Notes: generated by a model not told the origin, from the letters alone. A stretch of DNA of 64,000 bases from Rhodobacter sp. (GCA_027487575.1 JAIYDJ010000075.1:88178-152177); one strand, 5' to 3'; counted from the first letter of the stretch, positions 38,217 to 48,309 are shown. A program made the numbers and translations.

Positions 38217-40316
38217 ATGAAACGACTTCTGACCTCGACCACGGCCCTGTCCGTGGCGCTGGCCTTCTCGCCGCCGATGCCCCTTTTGGCGCAAACCCTG
38301 ACCGAAGACGGCCGAGTCGTTGCAACCGACGGGACCGTTCTTTGCGACCCCGCCACGGGCGTCGTCTGCGACCTGAAGACCATCATCGAAGAAACGCGCG
38401 CCAAGGCCGACGCAGATGCCGCCGCCGCCGCGATTGCAGCACAGGCAGAGGCCGCCGCCGCTGCGGCGCAGGCCGAAGCCGACGCCGCCGCCGCAGCAGC
38501 CGCTGCACAGGCCGAAGCTGACGCCGCCGCCGCCGGACAAGCCGCTGCTGCCGCCGCCGCACAGGCAGAGGCCGATGCCGCCGCCGCCGCACAGGCCGAA
38601 GCTGACGCCGCTGCCGCCGCTCAGGCGGATGCAGACGCCGCTGCCGCCGCACAGGCCGAGGCTGATGCCGCCGCCGCCGCACAGGCGGATGCAGACGCCG
38701 CTGCTGCCGCCATCGCCGCGCAAGAGGCCGATGCCGCCGCCGCCGCGCAGGCGGATGCGGATGCCGCCGCTGCCGAACAGGCGCAAGCCGAAGCTGACGC
38801 CGAAGCCGCGAAACTGGCCGAAGAAGAGGCCGCCGCCGCTGCTGCCGCCGCCATTGCAGCGGGCGATGCCGAAGCCGCAGCCACCGCGCAGGCCGAAGCC
38901 GAGGCTGCCGCCGCCGAGAAAGCTGCGGCAGACGCAGCCGTGATCCAGGCCGAAACCGAGGCTGCCGCCGCTGCGGCCGCGCAGGCCGAGGCGGACGCAG
39001 CCGCAGACACCGCCGGCAAGGTCGCGGCCGATGCGGTGGAAGCCGCACCCGACGCGGCCGTCGCCGAAGATGCCGACGCCGCTGCGCCGCTGACCACGCA
39101 GGACGTCGCCGTCGAAACCCCGGTTGAAGCCCCGGTGCCGACCGAAACCGCCGTCGAAGGTCTGACTGCCGCGCTTGTGGCGCCGACCGTTGCCGAAGTG
39201 GTCGAAGGGACAGAGGCGGTCGCTGCCCCTGTGGCCGAAGCCGCAAAGGTCAGCGCCGCACCGCTGCCCCCCGGTCGTCAGCCGTCGGACGTGGCGGCAC
39301 CCAACGTCTCGGTCGTCGTCAACCAGACGGTGACCGAAGCCGACACCCGATCATCGTCCGAGGAATTCACCGCCGCTCCGGTCGAGGTCAGCGACGGCCG
39401 CAAGTCCGGGCTGTCCAATCTGGAAAAGGTCGGTCTGGTGGCCCTTGGCGCGCTGGTGGTGGGTGCCATCATCAACGAGAACAACAAGGACAACCGTCAG
39501 GAAGTGATTTCCAACACGGGTGACCGGGTGGTGGTGCAGCGTCCCGACGGGACCTATCAGGTCTACAAGGATGACGACGCCATCCTGCGCCGTCCCGGTT
39601 CGGACGTTCGGACCGAAACCTACGGCGACGGATCGACCCGCACGATCGTCGAGCGTGGCGACGGAACCCAGGTTGTGACGGTGCGTGATGCGTCGGGCCG
39701 GGTGCTGCGCCGTGCCACCTACGATGACCGGGGCCGCGAACTGGTGCTGTTCGACGATCTGCAGCCGGAACGCCCGATCATCATCACCGACCTGCCGCGT
39801 CCGCGCGAAGACCGGGTGATCATCTCGACCTCGGACGGCAACGCGGCCCTCAAGGCCCGTCTGGCCGCCCGCGAGGCCGAATCCATCGGTCGCAGCTTCA
39901 GCCTGCGCCAGATCCGCGAAGTGGCGCAGGTCCGCAACCTGGCCGCGACGATCAATGTCGACACCATCACCTTCGACAGCGGGTCGTCGGCGATCAAGGC
40001 GACCGAAGCCGAAAAGCTGGCCGACCTTGGCGGGCTGATCACCGACCTGATCGAAGCCAACCCCGGCGAGGTGTTCCTGATCGAAGGGCACACCGATGCG
40101 GTGGGCAGCGGGGCATCGAACCTTGCGCTGTCGGACCGCCGGGCCGAATCGGTGGCGCTGGCGCTGACCGAATACTTCGATGTGCCCCCGGAAAACCTGG
40201 TGGTGCAGGGTTATGGTGAAAAGGAATTGCGGATCGACACCGAAGGCGACGAACGGGCCAACCGCCGCGTCGCGGTGCGCATCATCACGCCGCTGATGGA
40301 AGTCGCGTCCAACTGA
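38217..40316 (+). CDS. OmpA family protein with long Ala-rich N-terminal repeat region
   Basis: Signal peptide, decapeptide Ala/Gln/Asp/Glu repeats, C-terminal OmpA domain (EGHTDAVGSGASNLALSDRRAESV). Confidence 0.88.
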   Translation: MKRLLTSTTALSVALAFSPPMPLLAQTLTEDGRVVATDGTVLCDPATGVVCDLKTIIEETRAKADADAAAAAIAAQAEAAAAAAQAEADAAAAAAAAQAEADAAAAGQAAAAAAAQAEADAAAAAQAEADAAAAAQADADAAAAAQAEADAAAAAQADADAAAAAIAAQEADAAAAAQADADAAAAEQAQAEADAEAAKLAEEEAAAAAAAAIAAGDAEAAATAQAEAEAAAAEKAAADAAVIQAETEAAAAAAAQAEADAAADTAGKVAADAVEAAPDAAVAEDADAAAPLTTQDVAVETPVEAPVPTETAVEGLTAALVAPTVAEVVEGTEAVAAPVAEAAKVSAAPLPPGRQPSDVAAPNVSVVVNQTVTEADTRSSSEEFTAAPVEVSDGRKSGLSNLEKVGLVALGALVVGAIINENNKDNRQEVISNTGDRVVVQRPDGTYQVYKDDDAILRRPGSDVRTETYGDGSTRTIVERGDGTQVVTVRDASGRVLRRATYDDRGRELVLFDDLQPERPIIITDLPRPREDRVIISTSDGNAALKARLAAREAESIGRSFSLRQIREVAQVRNLAATINVDTITFDSGSSAIKATEAEKLADLGGLITDLIEANPGEVFLIEGHTDAVGSGASNLALSDRRAESVALALTEYFDVPPENLVVQGYGEKELRIDTEGDERANRRVAVRIITPLMEVASN
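38430..38790 (+). repeat. Imperfect 30-nt tandem repeat encoding AAAAQA[DE]ADA-like decapeptides
   Basis: gccgctgccgccgcacaggcggatgcagac-type units visible in sequence. Confidence 0.8.
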
Positions 40317-40375
40317 TATGGCAGCGCCCGCTGCGTTCGGGCGATGCCATCCGTGATCCCTGACAGGATCACCCC

Positions 40376-40406
40376 GGGTCAGGTCCGAAAGGGCCTGACC
40401 CATTTT
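40376..40406 (+). terminator. Rho-independent terminator-like hairpin GGGTCAGGTCC-GAAA-GGGCCTGACCC-ATTTTC
   Basis: 11-bp stem (one G:U), GAAA tetraloop, short T-rich tail, downstream of the OmpA-family gene. Confidence 0.75.
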
Positions 40407-40449
40407 CATGCGCACTGGATTTGGTGCGCGCGCCGCGTCATGATGCGGC

Positions 40450-41415
40450 ATGACCCACGCCGCCGAGGATATTTCTGCAACCGCGCTTGACTGGCATCTG
40501 GCCGGGCGCGGGGCCGTGCTGGCCACGGTGGTCGAAACCTGGGGTTCCGCGCCGCGCCCGGCGGGCAGCCTGCTGGTCGTGGCCGGGGACGGTCAGATGA
40601 TGGGGTCTGTGTCGGGCGGTTGCGTCGAGGGTGCGGTGGTGTCCGAGGCGGCGGATGCGCTGGCCGACGGCAAGGCCCGGCTTCTGACCTTCGGGGTCAG
40701 CGACGAGACGGCCTTTGCCGTGGGTCTGGCGTGCGGCGGCACGATCCGGGTGCTGGTGGAACCGGTGGGGGCGGTGCTGCCGGTCGATGTGCTGCGGGCG
40801 CTGGTCAAGGCGCGGGCGGCCAAGCGGGCGGTGGCGCTGTTGACCGACCTTGGCACCTTCGCGCATCACCTGTCCGATGGCTCCGAAGTGGCGGACCGTC
40901 TGCGGTCCGACAAGTCCGGCGTGGACGAGGGCAGGATGATCGCGGTGCACAACCCGCCGCTGCGGCTGATCGTGGTGGGGGCGGTGCATATCGCGCAGGC
41001 CTTGCTGCCGATGGCACGCGCCTGCGGCTATGACCCGGTGCTGATCGACCCGCGCGGAGCCTTCGGGTCGGCGGCCCGGTTTCCCGATGCGGTGATCGCC
41101 GAGGACTGGCCGGACGAGGCCTTGGCCGCGCTGGCCCCCGACGCGCGCACCGCGATCGTCACGCTGACCCATGACCCCAAGCTGGACGACCCCGCGATTC
41201 GCGTCGCCTTGCGGTCGTCGGCTTTCTATGTCGGCTGTCTGGGATCGAAACGCACCCATGCCAAACGCGTCGAACGGCTGTTGTCCGAGGGGTTTTCCGA
41301 AACCGAGATCGCCCGCATCCACGCGCCCGTCGGGCTGGACATCGGGGCGAAATCCCCGGCGGAAATCGCCGTGTCGATCCTGGCGCAGATCACCCGGGTG
41401 CTGAGGCTGGAATGA
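40450..41415 (+). CDS. XdhC family protein
   Basis: VETWGSAPRPAGSLLVV, GSVSGGCVEGAV, FYVGCLGSKRTHAKR. Confidence 0.9.
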   Translation: MTHAAEDISATALDWHLAGRGAVLATVVETWGSAPRPAGSLLVVAGDGQMMGSVSGGCVEGAVVSEAADALADGKARLLTFGVSDETAFAVGLACGGTIRVLVEPVGAVLPVDVLRALVKARAAKRAVALLTDLGTFAHHLSDGSEVADRLRSDKSGVDEGRMIAVHNPPLRLIVVGAVHIAQALLPMARACGYDPVLIDPRGAFGSAARFPDAVIAEDWPDEALAALAPDARTAIVTLTHDPKLDDPAIRVALRSSAFYVGCLGSKRTHAKRVERLLSEGFSETEIARIHAPVGLDIGAKSPAEIAVSILAQITRVLRLE

Positions 41416-42413
41416 AGTTCGGCCCCGTGCCCTTGTCCGAGGCTGAAGGGGCGGTGCTGGCCCATTCCGTCGGTTTGGGTACCGGCCGGTTGCGCAAGGG
41501 GGCCGTCCTGGGCCGTGCCGATCTGGCCGTTCTGGCGGAATGCGGGCTGCGCTACGTCACCGTGGCACGGCTGGAGCCGGGCGACGTGGCCGAAGACGCC
41601 GCCGCAAGCGCACTGGCTGACGCACTGGTGCCCGATCCGGCGGGGCAGGGGCTGTCCCTGACCGAAGCATTCACCGGGCGCGTCAACCTCAAGGCCATCG
41701 GACCGGGCATCGTGCAGATCGATCAGGATGCGGTGCGGGCGATGAACCTGGTAGACCCGGCCATCACGCTGGCCACCTTGCCGCCCTGGCAGCGGGTGAC
41801 GGCGGGCATGCTGGTCGGGACAGTGAAGATCATCACCTATGCCGTTGAACAGACGGCGCTTTCGCGGGCCTGCGAAGGGGTTCGGGGGGCTGTGCGCATT
41901 CTGCCGGTGCTACGCCGGACAGCGGGGTTGATCCTGACTGAGGTGCCCGGTCAGGATGCGAAGCTGACCGCCAAAGGGCGGCGCGCGATCGAGGGGCGGC
42001 TGCGGGCGCTGGGGGTGCGGCTTTCGACGTCCGAGGTCGTGGCCCATGATCCGGGCGCAATTGCCGGGGCGCTGGCGCGGTCCGGTGCCGATCTTCTGCT
42101 GATCTTGACAGGATCGGCCACATCGGACCTTTACGACACCGCGCCGCAGGGGGTGCGACTGGCAGGGGGCACGGTGGCGCGCTTCGGGATGCCGGTCGAT
42201 CCGGGAAATCTGCTGTTTCTGGGGGCGCTGGGGGCATGTCCGGTGATCGGCCTGCCCGGTTGCGCCCGGTCGCCTGCGCTGAACGGGGCCGACTGGGTGC
42301 TGGAACGGCTGGCCTGCGGGGTGGAGGTGACCGACGCCGACATTGCCGGAATGGGGGTGGGGGGCTTGCTGAAAGAGATCAGGGCCCGCCCACATCTGCG
42401 CGAGCCGGAGTGA
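41412..42413 (+). CDS. Molybdopterin-binding protein (MoeA/CinA-like)
   Basis: TGSATSDLYDTAPQGVRLAGGTVARFGMPVDPGNLLFLGALGACPVIGLPGCARSP; coupled to xdhC. Confidence 0.85.
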   Translation: MKFGPVPLSEAEGAVLAHSVGLGTGRLRKGAVLGRADLAVLAECGLRYVTVARLEPGDVAEDAAASALADALVPDPAGQGLSLTEAFTGRVNLKAIGPGIVQIDQDAVRAMNLVDPAITLATLPPWQRVTAGMLVGTVKIITYAVEQTALSRACEGVRGAVRILPVLRRTAGLILTEVPGQDAKLTAKGRRAIEGRLRALGVRLSTSEVVAHDPGAIAGALARSGADLLLILTGSATSDLYDTAPQGVRLAGGTVARFGMPVDPGNLLFLGALGACPVIGLPGCARSPALNGADWVLERLACGVEVTDADIAGMGVGGLLKEIRARPHLREPE

Positions 42414-42452
42414 CAGGGGCTTGCCCGCCTCTCCCATCCGGGTGACGATGCG

Positions 42453-43316
42453 ATGATGCGTACCCTGATCCTCATGCTGTCGGTTGTCTGGCTGGCCCTG
42501 CCGGTCTTGGCAGAGATTGCCGGACAGAACGACCCCGAACTGCAGGCGGCGGTTGGAGACTGGCTTGCCGGAAACGAGGCGGATGCGCTGCCCGTCCTTT
42601 CGGCACAGGCGGCATCCGGCAATGTGGCGGCGCGGCTTCTGCTGGGGCAGATCGACGCTTTTCCGGCGCTTCAGGGCGACTGGCTGTCCGGACTGCCCCG
42701 CGCCGAGCGGATTGCCCTGTTGCGCGCGCCCGGCGGGCTGTCGGGAAAACGGTGGAGCACGGGACTTGACGATCCGGTTGCACAAGCCTGGGGGCGGCTG
42801 TGGGATACGGCCGCGACGCCCGAGGTCATCCTTGATTTCGCCCGTCTGGAGGAACCCCGCGCCGCCCGGTTCGCAGCCCTGACACTGGCGCGACGGCAGC
42901 GGCAGGGTTTTGCGGCGGTGGCCGCCGATCCGGCCTATCCGTCAAGTCTGCAAGCCTACGCGCTGCGCGAAACGAAAGCCGGGGCGGAGGCGCTGCATCC
43001 CGCCGACCCGCAGCGGGCGGTGCTGGGTGCGGAACCGGACCTGTCGGGGTTCGCGGCGTGGTCCGAAACGGCGGAAGAAGCTGACGCGGTGGTGGCCCTG
43101 TGCGAAACGCTGTGCCGGGCCGAAGACCCGGCGATCTGCCGCCCGGCCGCACTGCAGGCTTTGGGCGGTTATTGGGGGTTGATGCCGCTGGGGTCGCCGG
43201 TCGAGGCCCTGATTTCGTCCGACATCTTCAACCGCAGTACGCGCGGGATTGCCGCCACGCTGCGCCACATGCGCGGACCGGTAGCAAGCGCCTGTCTGAC
43301 CGACGCCCTGAAATGA
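42453..43316 (+). CDS. Hypothetical secreted protein
   Basis: 287 aa ORF with N-terminal signal peptide (TLILMLSVVWLALPVLAEIAG). Confidence 0.6.
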   Translation: MMRTLILMLSVVWLALPVLAEIAGQNDPELQAAVGDWLAGNEADALPVLSAQAASGNVAARLLLGQIDAFPALQGDWLSGLPRAERIALLRAPGGLSGKRWSTGLDDPVAQAWGRLWDTAATPEVILDFARLEEPRAARFAALTLARRQRQGFAAVAADPAYPSSLQAYALRETKAGAEALHPADPQRAVLGAEPDLSGFAAWSETAEEADAVVALCETLCRAEDPAICRPAALQALGGYWGLMPLGSPVEALISSDIFNRSTRGIAATLRHMRGPVASACLTDALK

Positions 43317-43340
43317 AAAACCCCCGGTCGTGCCGGGGGT
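43316..43340 (-). terminator. Rho-independent terminator for infC: CCCCCGG-cacga-CCGGGGG followed by TTTTT
   Basis: On minus strand: 7-bp GC stem then T5, between infC stop and convergent ORF. Confidence 0.85.
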
Positions 43341-43361
43341 CCGTGTCCGACGTCCGAAGCC

Positions 43362-43901
43362 TTACTTCGGCCCGATCATCATCACCATCTGGCGGCCTTC
43401 CAGCCGGGGCATCGATTCAATCTTGCCCGCATCCCCCACATCTGCCGAGACACGGTTCAGCAATTCCAGCCCAAGCTGCTGGTGCGCCATCTCGCGCCCG
43501 CGAAACCGCAGCGTGACCTTGACCTTGTCGCCTTCCTCCAGGAACTTCATCACGGACCGCATCTTGACGTCATAGTCATGCGTGTCGGTGCCCGGACGGA
43601 ACTTGATTTCCTTGATCTCGATGATGTGCTGCTTCTTGCGGGCTTCCGCCTCGCGTTTCTGGTTCTCATACTTGAACTTGCCGAAATCCATGATCTTGCA
43701 CACGGGCGGCTCGGCGTTCGGAGAGATTTCCACCAGATCAAGCCCGGCCTCTTCGGCCAGAAACAGCGCGCGCGCCGGAGTGACGACGCCGATATTCTCG
43801 CCTTCCGCCCCGATCAGGCGAATTTCGGGCGACCGGATGCGATCGTTGATGCGCGGGCCGGTTTCGCGTTGTGGCGGGGCATTGTGCGGTCTGCGGGCTA
43901 T
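43362..43901 (-). CDS. infC: Translation initiation factor IF-3 (ATA start)
   Basis: (M)[39 protein letters not shown]...; AAGGA 8 nt upstream of ATA codon; no ATG/GTG/TTG near expected N-terminus. Confidence 0.93.
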   Translation of the reverse strand: MARRPHNAPPQRETGPRINDRIRSPEIRLIGAEGENIGVVTPARALFLAEEAGLDLVEISPNAEPPVCKIMDFGKFKYENQKREAEARKKQHIIEIKEIKFRPGTDTHDYDVKMRSVMKFLEEGDKVKVTLRFRGREMAHQQLGLELLNRVSADVGDAGKIESMPRLEGRQMVMMIGPK

Positions 43902-44075
43902 GGTCTGCGTCCTTCGGTGGTTGTTGTCTGCGAGCGCAAGATAACGATGCGGCCCTGCGTCTTCAACCGCTAATGCAGCCATCGCGCGAACTGCGCAAGG
44001 GGCGGCCCTTTTCTTTGCGGCGTTTCCATGCCAATGGACGCCCACCGGGAGCCTTTCGGTAATGGAGATTTCAAG

Positions 44076-44582
44076 ATGAACAGAAACGTGATTATCGGCC
44101 TGGTGGTCGTACTTCTGGCGGCTGGCGGTTACTACCAGTTCAGCTACAAGCCAGCGCAGGAGGCTGCCGCCGTTGCCGCAGCCGCAGCAGCCGAGGCTGA
44201 AGCCGCCGCTGCGAAAGCCGCCGCAGATGCCGCCGCCGCCGCTGCCGAGGCGGAAGCCGCCGCAGCCAAGGCCGCCGCAGATGCCGCCGCCGTCGCCGCC
44301 GAGGCAGAAGCCGCTGCCGCACAGGCCGCCACCGACGCCGCCGCCGCCACGACAGAGGCCGCCACGGCCGCAACCGATGCCGCCACCGATCTGGCCGCCC
44401 AGGCCGCAACCGTGCTGGACCCGGCAAACTTCGATGCAGCCGCAGTTTCGGCCTTTGTCGATGGAACGACGCTGTCCGCCGAAGTCAAGGCAACGCTGAA
44501 AGTCGCGGTGAACGCCGCGGCATCGAATGCCGCCTTGGTGGAACCGGCGCTGGCACAGATCCGCACCGCCTTGGGCCTGTGA
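44076..44582 (+). CDS. Hypothetical Ala-rich membrane-anchored protein
   Basis: N-terminal TM ([19 protein letters not shown]), three 18-aa [18 protein letters not shown] repeats. Confidence 0.7.
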   Translation: MNRNVIIGLVVVLLAAGGYYQFSYKPAQEAAAVAAAAAAEAEAAAAKAAADAAAAAAEAEAAAAKAAADAAAVAAEAEAAAAQAATDAAAATTEAATAATDAATDLAAQAATVLDPANFDAAAVSAFVDGTTLSAEVKATLKVAVNAAASNAALVEPALAQIRTALGL

Positions 44583-44633
44583 TCGCCTGACCCGACAGTT
44601 TGGCCGCGCGGGACATCCCGCGCGGCGACCGGC

Positions 44634-45449
44634 TCAGATACCGTCGCCCACGAAGGCCTTTTCGACCACATATTCCAGCGGTTCCGAATTGGCGCCCTCG
44701 CGCAGGCCGAAGCCTTCCAGCACCGCCTTAACATCGACGTTGAACGCCAGGCTGCCGCAGACCATCGCGCGATCAAAGGCCGGGTCCATCGTGGGCAGGC
44801 CCAGATCGGCGAACACCTTGCCCGAGGTCAGGTTGTCGGTGATCCGCCCCATCAGCGGCGAGGCTTCCCGCGTTGTCGTGGGATAGTAGATCAGCTTTCC
44901 CGCCGCCATCTGTCCGATCAGCGGGTCGTCGGTCAGCGCGTCCACCAGTTGACGGCCATATTCCAGTTCCGCCACCTCGCGGCAGGTGTGCATCATGATC
45001 ACCTGATCGTATTTCTCGTAGGTGTCGGGTTCCCGCATCAGGCTGGCAAAGGGCGCAATCCCGGTCCCCGTCGCCAGAAACCACAACCGCTTGCCCGGCA
45101 AAAGCGCGTCATGCACCAGCGTGCCCACCGGTTTCGGGCGCAGGATGATCTCGTCGCCCACGCCGATGTGTTGCAGACGGCTGGTCAGGGGGCCGTCGGG
45201 CACCTTGATCGAATAGAACTCCAGCTCGTCATCCCAGGACGGCGAGGCGATGGAATAGGCGCGCAAAAGCGGGCGGTCATTTTCACCCATCAGCCCGATC
45301 ATCACGAATTCGCCCGACCGGAACCGCAACGTCCGGGGCCGCGTCACGCGGAACGAGAACAGCTTGTCGGTCCAGTGCGTGACCGATGTGACGGTCTGTG
45401 CATCGGGCAGGTGCGGTTTTGCGGCGGTCATCACAGACGCTTCGATCAT
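44634..45449 (-). CDS. fpr: Ferredoxin--NADP reductase
   Basis: FRSGEFVMIGL, LLRAYSIASP, FLATGTGIAPFASL. Confidence 0.93.
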   Translation of the reverse strand: MIEASVMTAAKPHLPDAQTVTSVTHWTDKLFSFRVTRPRTLRFRSGEFVMIGLMGENDRPLLRAYSIASPSWDDELEFYSIKVPDGPLTSRLQHIGVGDEIILRPKPVGTLVHDALLPGKRLWFLATGTGIAPFASLMREPDTYEKYDQVIMMHTCREVAELEYGRQLVDALTDDPLIGQMAAGKLIYYPTTTREASPLMGRITDNLTSGKVFADLGLPTMDPAFDRAMVCGSLAFNVDVKAVLEGFGLREGANSEPLEYVVEKAFVGDGI

Positions 45450-45498
45450 TTCGGTTGGCCTTCGATACGGGGTTCGCGCGGTTCGGGAAAGGCTGAAC

Positions 45499-45903
45499 TC
45501 AGGCCTTCAGCCGCGACTGATAGTCATGGGCCTGCCAGTCGGCACGGAAGGCCCACTGCGCGGCGGGCTGGCGCTGCGCCAGTTCATCGGGAATTTCCAC
45601 CTGATCGAACCCGACCCGCCGCAGCATGGCATACTGATCGGCGATCACCGGGCCAAGGGCGCGCAGCGTGCCGGTGTAGCCCATCATCCGCAGCCGCCGC
45701 GCGATCGTGAAGGCGCGCCCGTCGTTGAACGCCGGAAAGGCGATGCGGATCAGGTTCAGGTCGGGCAGGGCCGCCTGAAGCGCCTTAAGATCGTCGGTAT
45801 GGACCAGATCGACCGCGCCCTGATGGCGCGCAAGATCGGCCAGCGGCACGAAGCCGGCCTCGGTTGCAGGGGCAAATCCGGTGTCGGTGACGATCACGCT
45901 CAT
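45499..45903 (-). CDS. DUF934 domain-containing protein
   Basis: IRIAFPAFNDGRAFTIARRLRMMGYTGTLRALGPVIADQY. Confidence 0.87.
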   Translation of the reverse strand: MSVIVTDTGFAPATEAGFVPLADLARHQGAVDLVHTDDLKALQAALPDLNLIRIAFPAFNDGRAFTIARRLRMMGYTGTLRALGPVIADQYAMLRRVGFDQVEIPDELAQRQPAAQWAFRADWQAHDYQSRLKA

Positions 45904-46649
45904 GCGGCGGACTCCTGCGGGGTGCGAACGGCGCGGCCGTCGATGAAGTGGATGCCGCATTCGGTTTTTTCCGTGTTACGCCAGCGGCCTGCGCGCGGGT
46001 CTTCGCCCGGTTTCACAGCCGTGGTGCAGGGGGCGCAGCCGATGGACGGATAGCCCTTGGCGACCAGAGGATGCCGGGGAAGCCGGTTTTCCACGATGTA
46101 CTCTTCCAGATCCTCGCGGCCCCAATGGGCCAGAGGGTTGACCTTGATGCGCCGGTCGCCTTCGGATTCAAAAAAGTCCACCGCCTGCCGGGTGCTGCCC
46201 TGATAGCGTTTGCGCCCGGTGATCCAGCCGTCGAACGTGCGCAGGGCGTGTTCCAGAGGATCGACCTTGCGCACGGCACAGCAGGCATCGGTGTTGAACT
46301 GGTGCAGCGTGCCGTCGGGGTCTTCGAAACTGACCTTGGGCATCGGCGCGCGGATCGTGCGGATGTCGCACAGCGGCAGGCTGTCGGCCAGTTGCCGCTG
46401 GTATTCCAGCGTTTCGGCAAACAGCATCCGCGTGTCGATGAACAGCACCGGCGTTTCCGGCGCGATCACGCTGACCAGATGCAAGAGCACGACCGATTCC
46501 GCCCCGAACGAGCTGACCAGCGCCACCCGGCCCAGATCGGCATCCTTCAGCGCGTGTTCCAGAACGGCCGTCGCGCCGTGATGCTTGTAGCGCGCGTTCA
46601 GCGCGGCGACCCGCGCCGCGACCTCGCCGGTGTGCAGGTCAAGCGGCAT
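45900..46649 (-). CDS. cysH: Phosphoadenylyl-/adenylyl-sulfate reductase (4Fe-4S APS reductase type)
   Basis: CC (DACCAVRKV) plus CxxC (IGCAPCTTAV) characteristic of APS-reducing Fe-S enzymes; SSFGAES. Confidence 0.93.
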   Translation of the reverse strand: MPLDLHTGEVAARVAALNARYKHHGATAVLEHALKDADLGRVALVSSFGAESVVLLHLVSVIAPETPVLFIDTRMLFAETLEYQRQLADSLPLCDIRTIRAPMPKVSFEDPDGTLHQFNTDACCAVRKVDPLEHALRTFDGWITGRKRYQGSTRQAVDFFESEGDRRIKVNPLAHWGREDLEEYIVENRLPRHPLVAKGYPSIGCAPCTTAVKPGEDPRAGRWRNTEKTECGIHFIDGRAVRTPQESAA

Positions 46650-48309
46650 CCTGACCCGCCTCCGTGCCGTAAAGCGCCGCCTTGAACGGGCCGAGCCCGA
46701 CGCGCCGGTAGGCCTGCAGGAACGTCTCGGAGGGTTCGGTCCGCAGACCCAGATAGGCCCGCAGGATCCGCTCGATCGCCGGGGTGATCTCGTCATAGGC
46801 AAAGCCGGGACCGGTCTTGTCGCCGATCACCGCCGTCTCTGTGCCGTCGCCGCCCAGCGTGATCTGGTAGTTTTCCACGCCCGCCCGATCCAGTCCGAGA
46901 ATCCCGATGTGCCCGACGTGGTGATGGCCGCAGGCGTTGATGCAGCCCGAAATCTTGATCTTCAGCGGGCCGATGTCATGTTCCAGCTTCAGCGCATCGA
47001 AATGCATCGCCAACTCCTGCGCGACCGGGATCGACCGCGCGGTGGCCAGCGCGCAGTAATCCATGCCGGGGCAGGCGATGATGTCGGACAGCAGGCCGAC
47101 ATTGGCGGTGGCAAGGCCCGCCTGCGACAGCGCCGCATGCAGCGCGGGCAGGTGGGATTTGTGGACATGCGGCAGGATCACGTTCTGCTCGTGGCTGATG
47201 CGCAGATCCGAGTGGCCATGGCGTTCCGCCAGATCGGCCAGCAGGCGCATCTGGGCTGAGGTCGCATCGCCGGGGGTCTCGCCATGTGCCTTCAGGCTGA
47301 CGGTGACGATGGCGTACTGCGGGTTGCGGTGTTCGGCAAGGTTCGTGTCGGCCCAGGCGCGGAACACCGGGTCGTTGGCATGAAAGGCGTCATAGCCATC
47401 CGTCGCGGCATCGCGCCAGACCGGCGGTGCGAAGGCCTGCCGGATGTCGTCCAGCATCGCCTGATCGTTGCCGCCGAAGAAGGGCCTCAGTTCCGCGAAA
47501 CGCTCTTCGATCATCCGGGTAAACTCGGCGGGGCCGGTTTCATGGACCGTGATCTTGACGCGTGCCTTGTACTTGTTGTCGCGCCGTCCCAGCGTATTGT
47601 AGACCGACAGCACCGCCTCGACATACGGCAACAGGTCGGCCACCGGCAGGAAGTCCCGCACGGTATGCCCGATCATCGGGGTGCGGCCAAGACCGCCACC
47701 CACCATCACCTCGAACCCCGGCTCGCCTTCGGCATTGCGGTGCATCCGCAGGCCGATGTCATGGGCGCGGGTCACCGCCCGGTCGTTCGGGCTGCCGGTG
47801 ATCGCGATCTTGAACTTGCGCGGCAGGAACTGAAACTCCGGATGGTCGGTGGACCACTGGCGCAGCAATTCGGCATAGGGGCGGGGGTCCTCGATCTCGT
47901 CCGCTGCAGCGCCGGCGAAATGGTCGGCCGTCACGTTGCGCACACAGTTTCCGCTCGTCTGAATGGCGTGCATCTCGACATCCGCCAGCGCCGACAGGAT
48001 TGCGGGCACATCGCCCAGCACCGGCCAGTTGAACTGGATGTTCTGCCGGGTGGTGAAGTGCCCGTATCCCTTGTCCCAGGTGTCGGCGATCAGCGCGAGT
48101 TGCCGCATCTGGCGCGGGCTGATCGTGCCATAGGGAATGGCGATCCGCAGCATGTAGGCGTGCAGTTGCAGGTAAAGCCCGTTCATCAGCCGCAGCGGGC
48201 GGAATTCCTCTTCCGTCAGCGATCCGTCAAGACGGCGTTCCACCTGCTGGCTGAACTGCGCGACGCGCGAGCGGACAAAAGCTTCGTCGAAATCGGAATA
48301 GCTATACAT
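46639..48309 (-). CDS. Nitrite/sulfite reductase (siroheme hemoprotein)
   Basis: NIQFNWPVLGDVPAIL, SGNCVRNVTADHFAG, KIKISGCINACGHHHVGHIGILG. Confidence 0.93.
   Translation of the reverse strand: MYSYSDFDEAFVRSRVAQFSQQVERRLDGSLTEEEFRPLRLMNGLYLQLHAYMLRIAIPYGTISPRQMRQLALIADTWDKGYGHFTTRQNIQFNWPVLGDVPAILSALADVEMHAIQTSGNCVRNVTADHFAGAAADEIEDPRPYAELLRQWSTDHPEFQFLPRKFKIAITGSPNDRAVTRAHDIGLRMHRNAEGEPGFEVMVGGGLGRTPMIGHTVRDFLPVADLLPYVEAVLSVYNTLGRRDNKYKARVKITVHETGPAEFTRMIEERFAELRPFFGGNDQAMLDDIRQAFAPPVWRDAATDGYDAFHANDPVFRAWADTNLAEHRNPQYAIVTVSLKAHGETPGDATSAQMRLLADLAERHGHSDLRISHEQNVILPHVHKSHLPALHAALSQAGLATANVGLLSDIIACPGMDYCALATARSIPVAQELAMHFDALKLEHDIGPLKIKISGCINACGHHHVGHIGILGLDRAGVENYQITLGGDGTETAVIGDKTGPGFAYDEITPAIERILRAYLGLRTEPSETFLQAYRRVGLGPFKAALYGTEAGQDAA

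Noticed and set aside
38383-39246. Minus-strand and alternate-frame ORFs over the Ala-rich repeat (RRPL.. / PPPPR.. / ASAAAAS..)
   Set aside because: Low-complexity GCC/GCN repeats keep all frames open; sense frame has signal peptide and OmpA domain
40460-40480. gccgaggatatttctgcaa at the xdhC start resembling degenerate repeat copy C
   Set aside because: Lies inside the xdhC coding N-terminus and lacks the hairpin; probably coincidental, though worth including in a genome-wide consensus search
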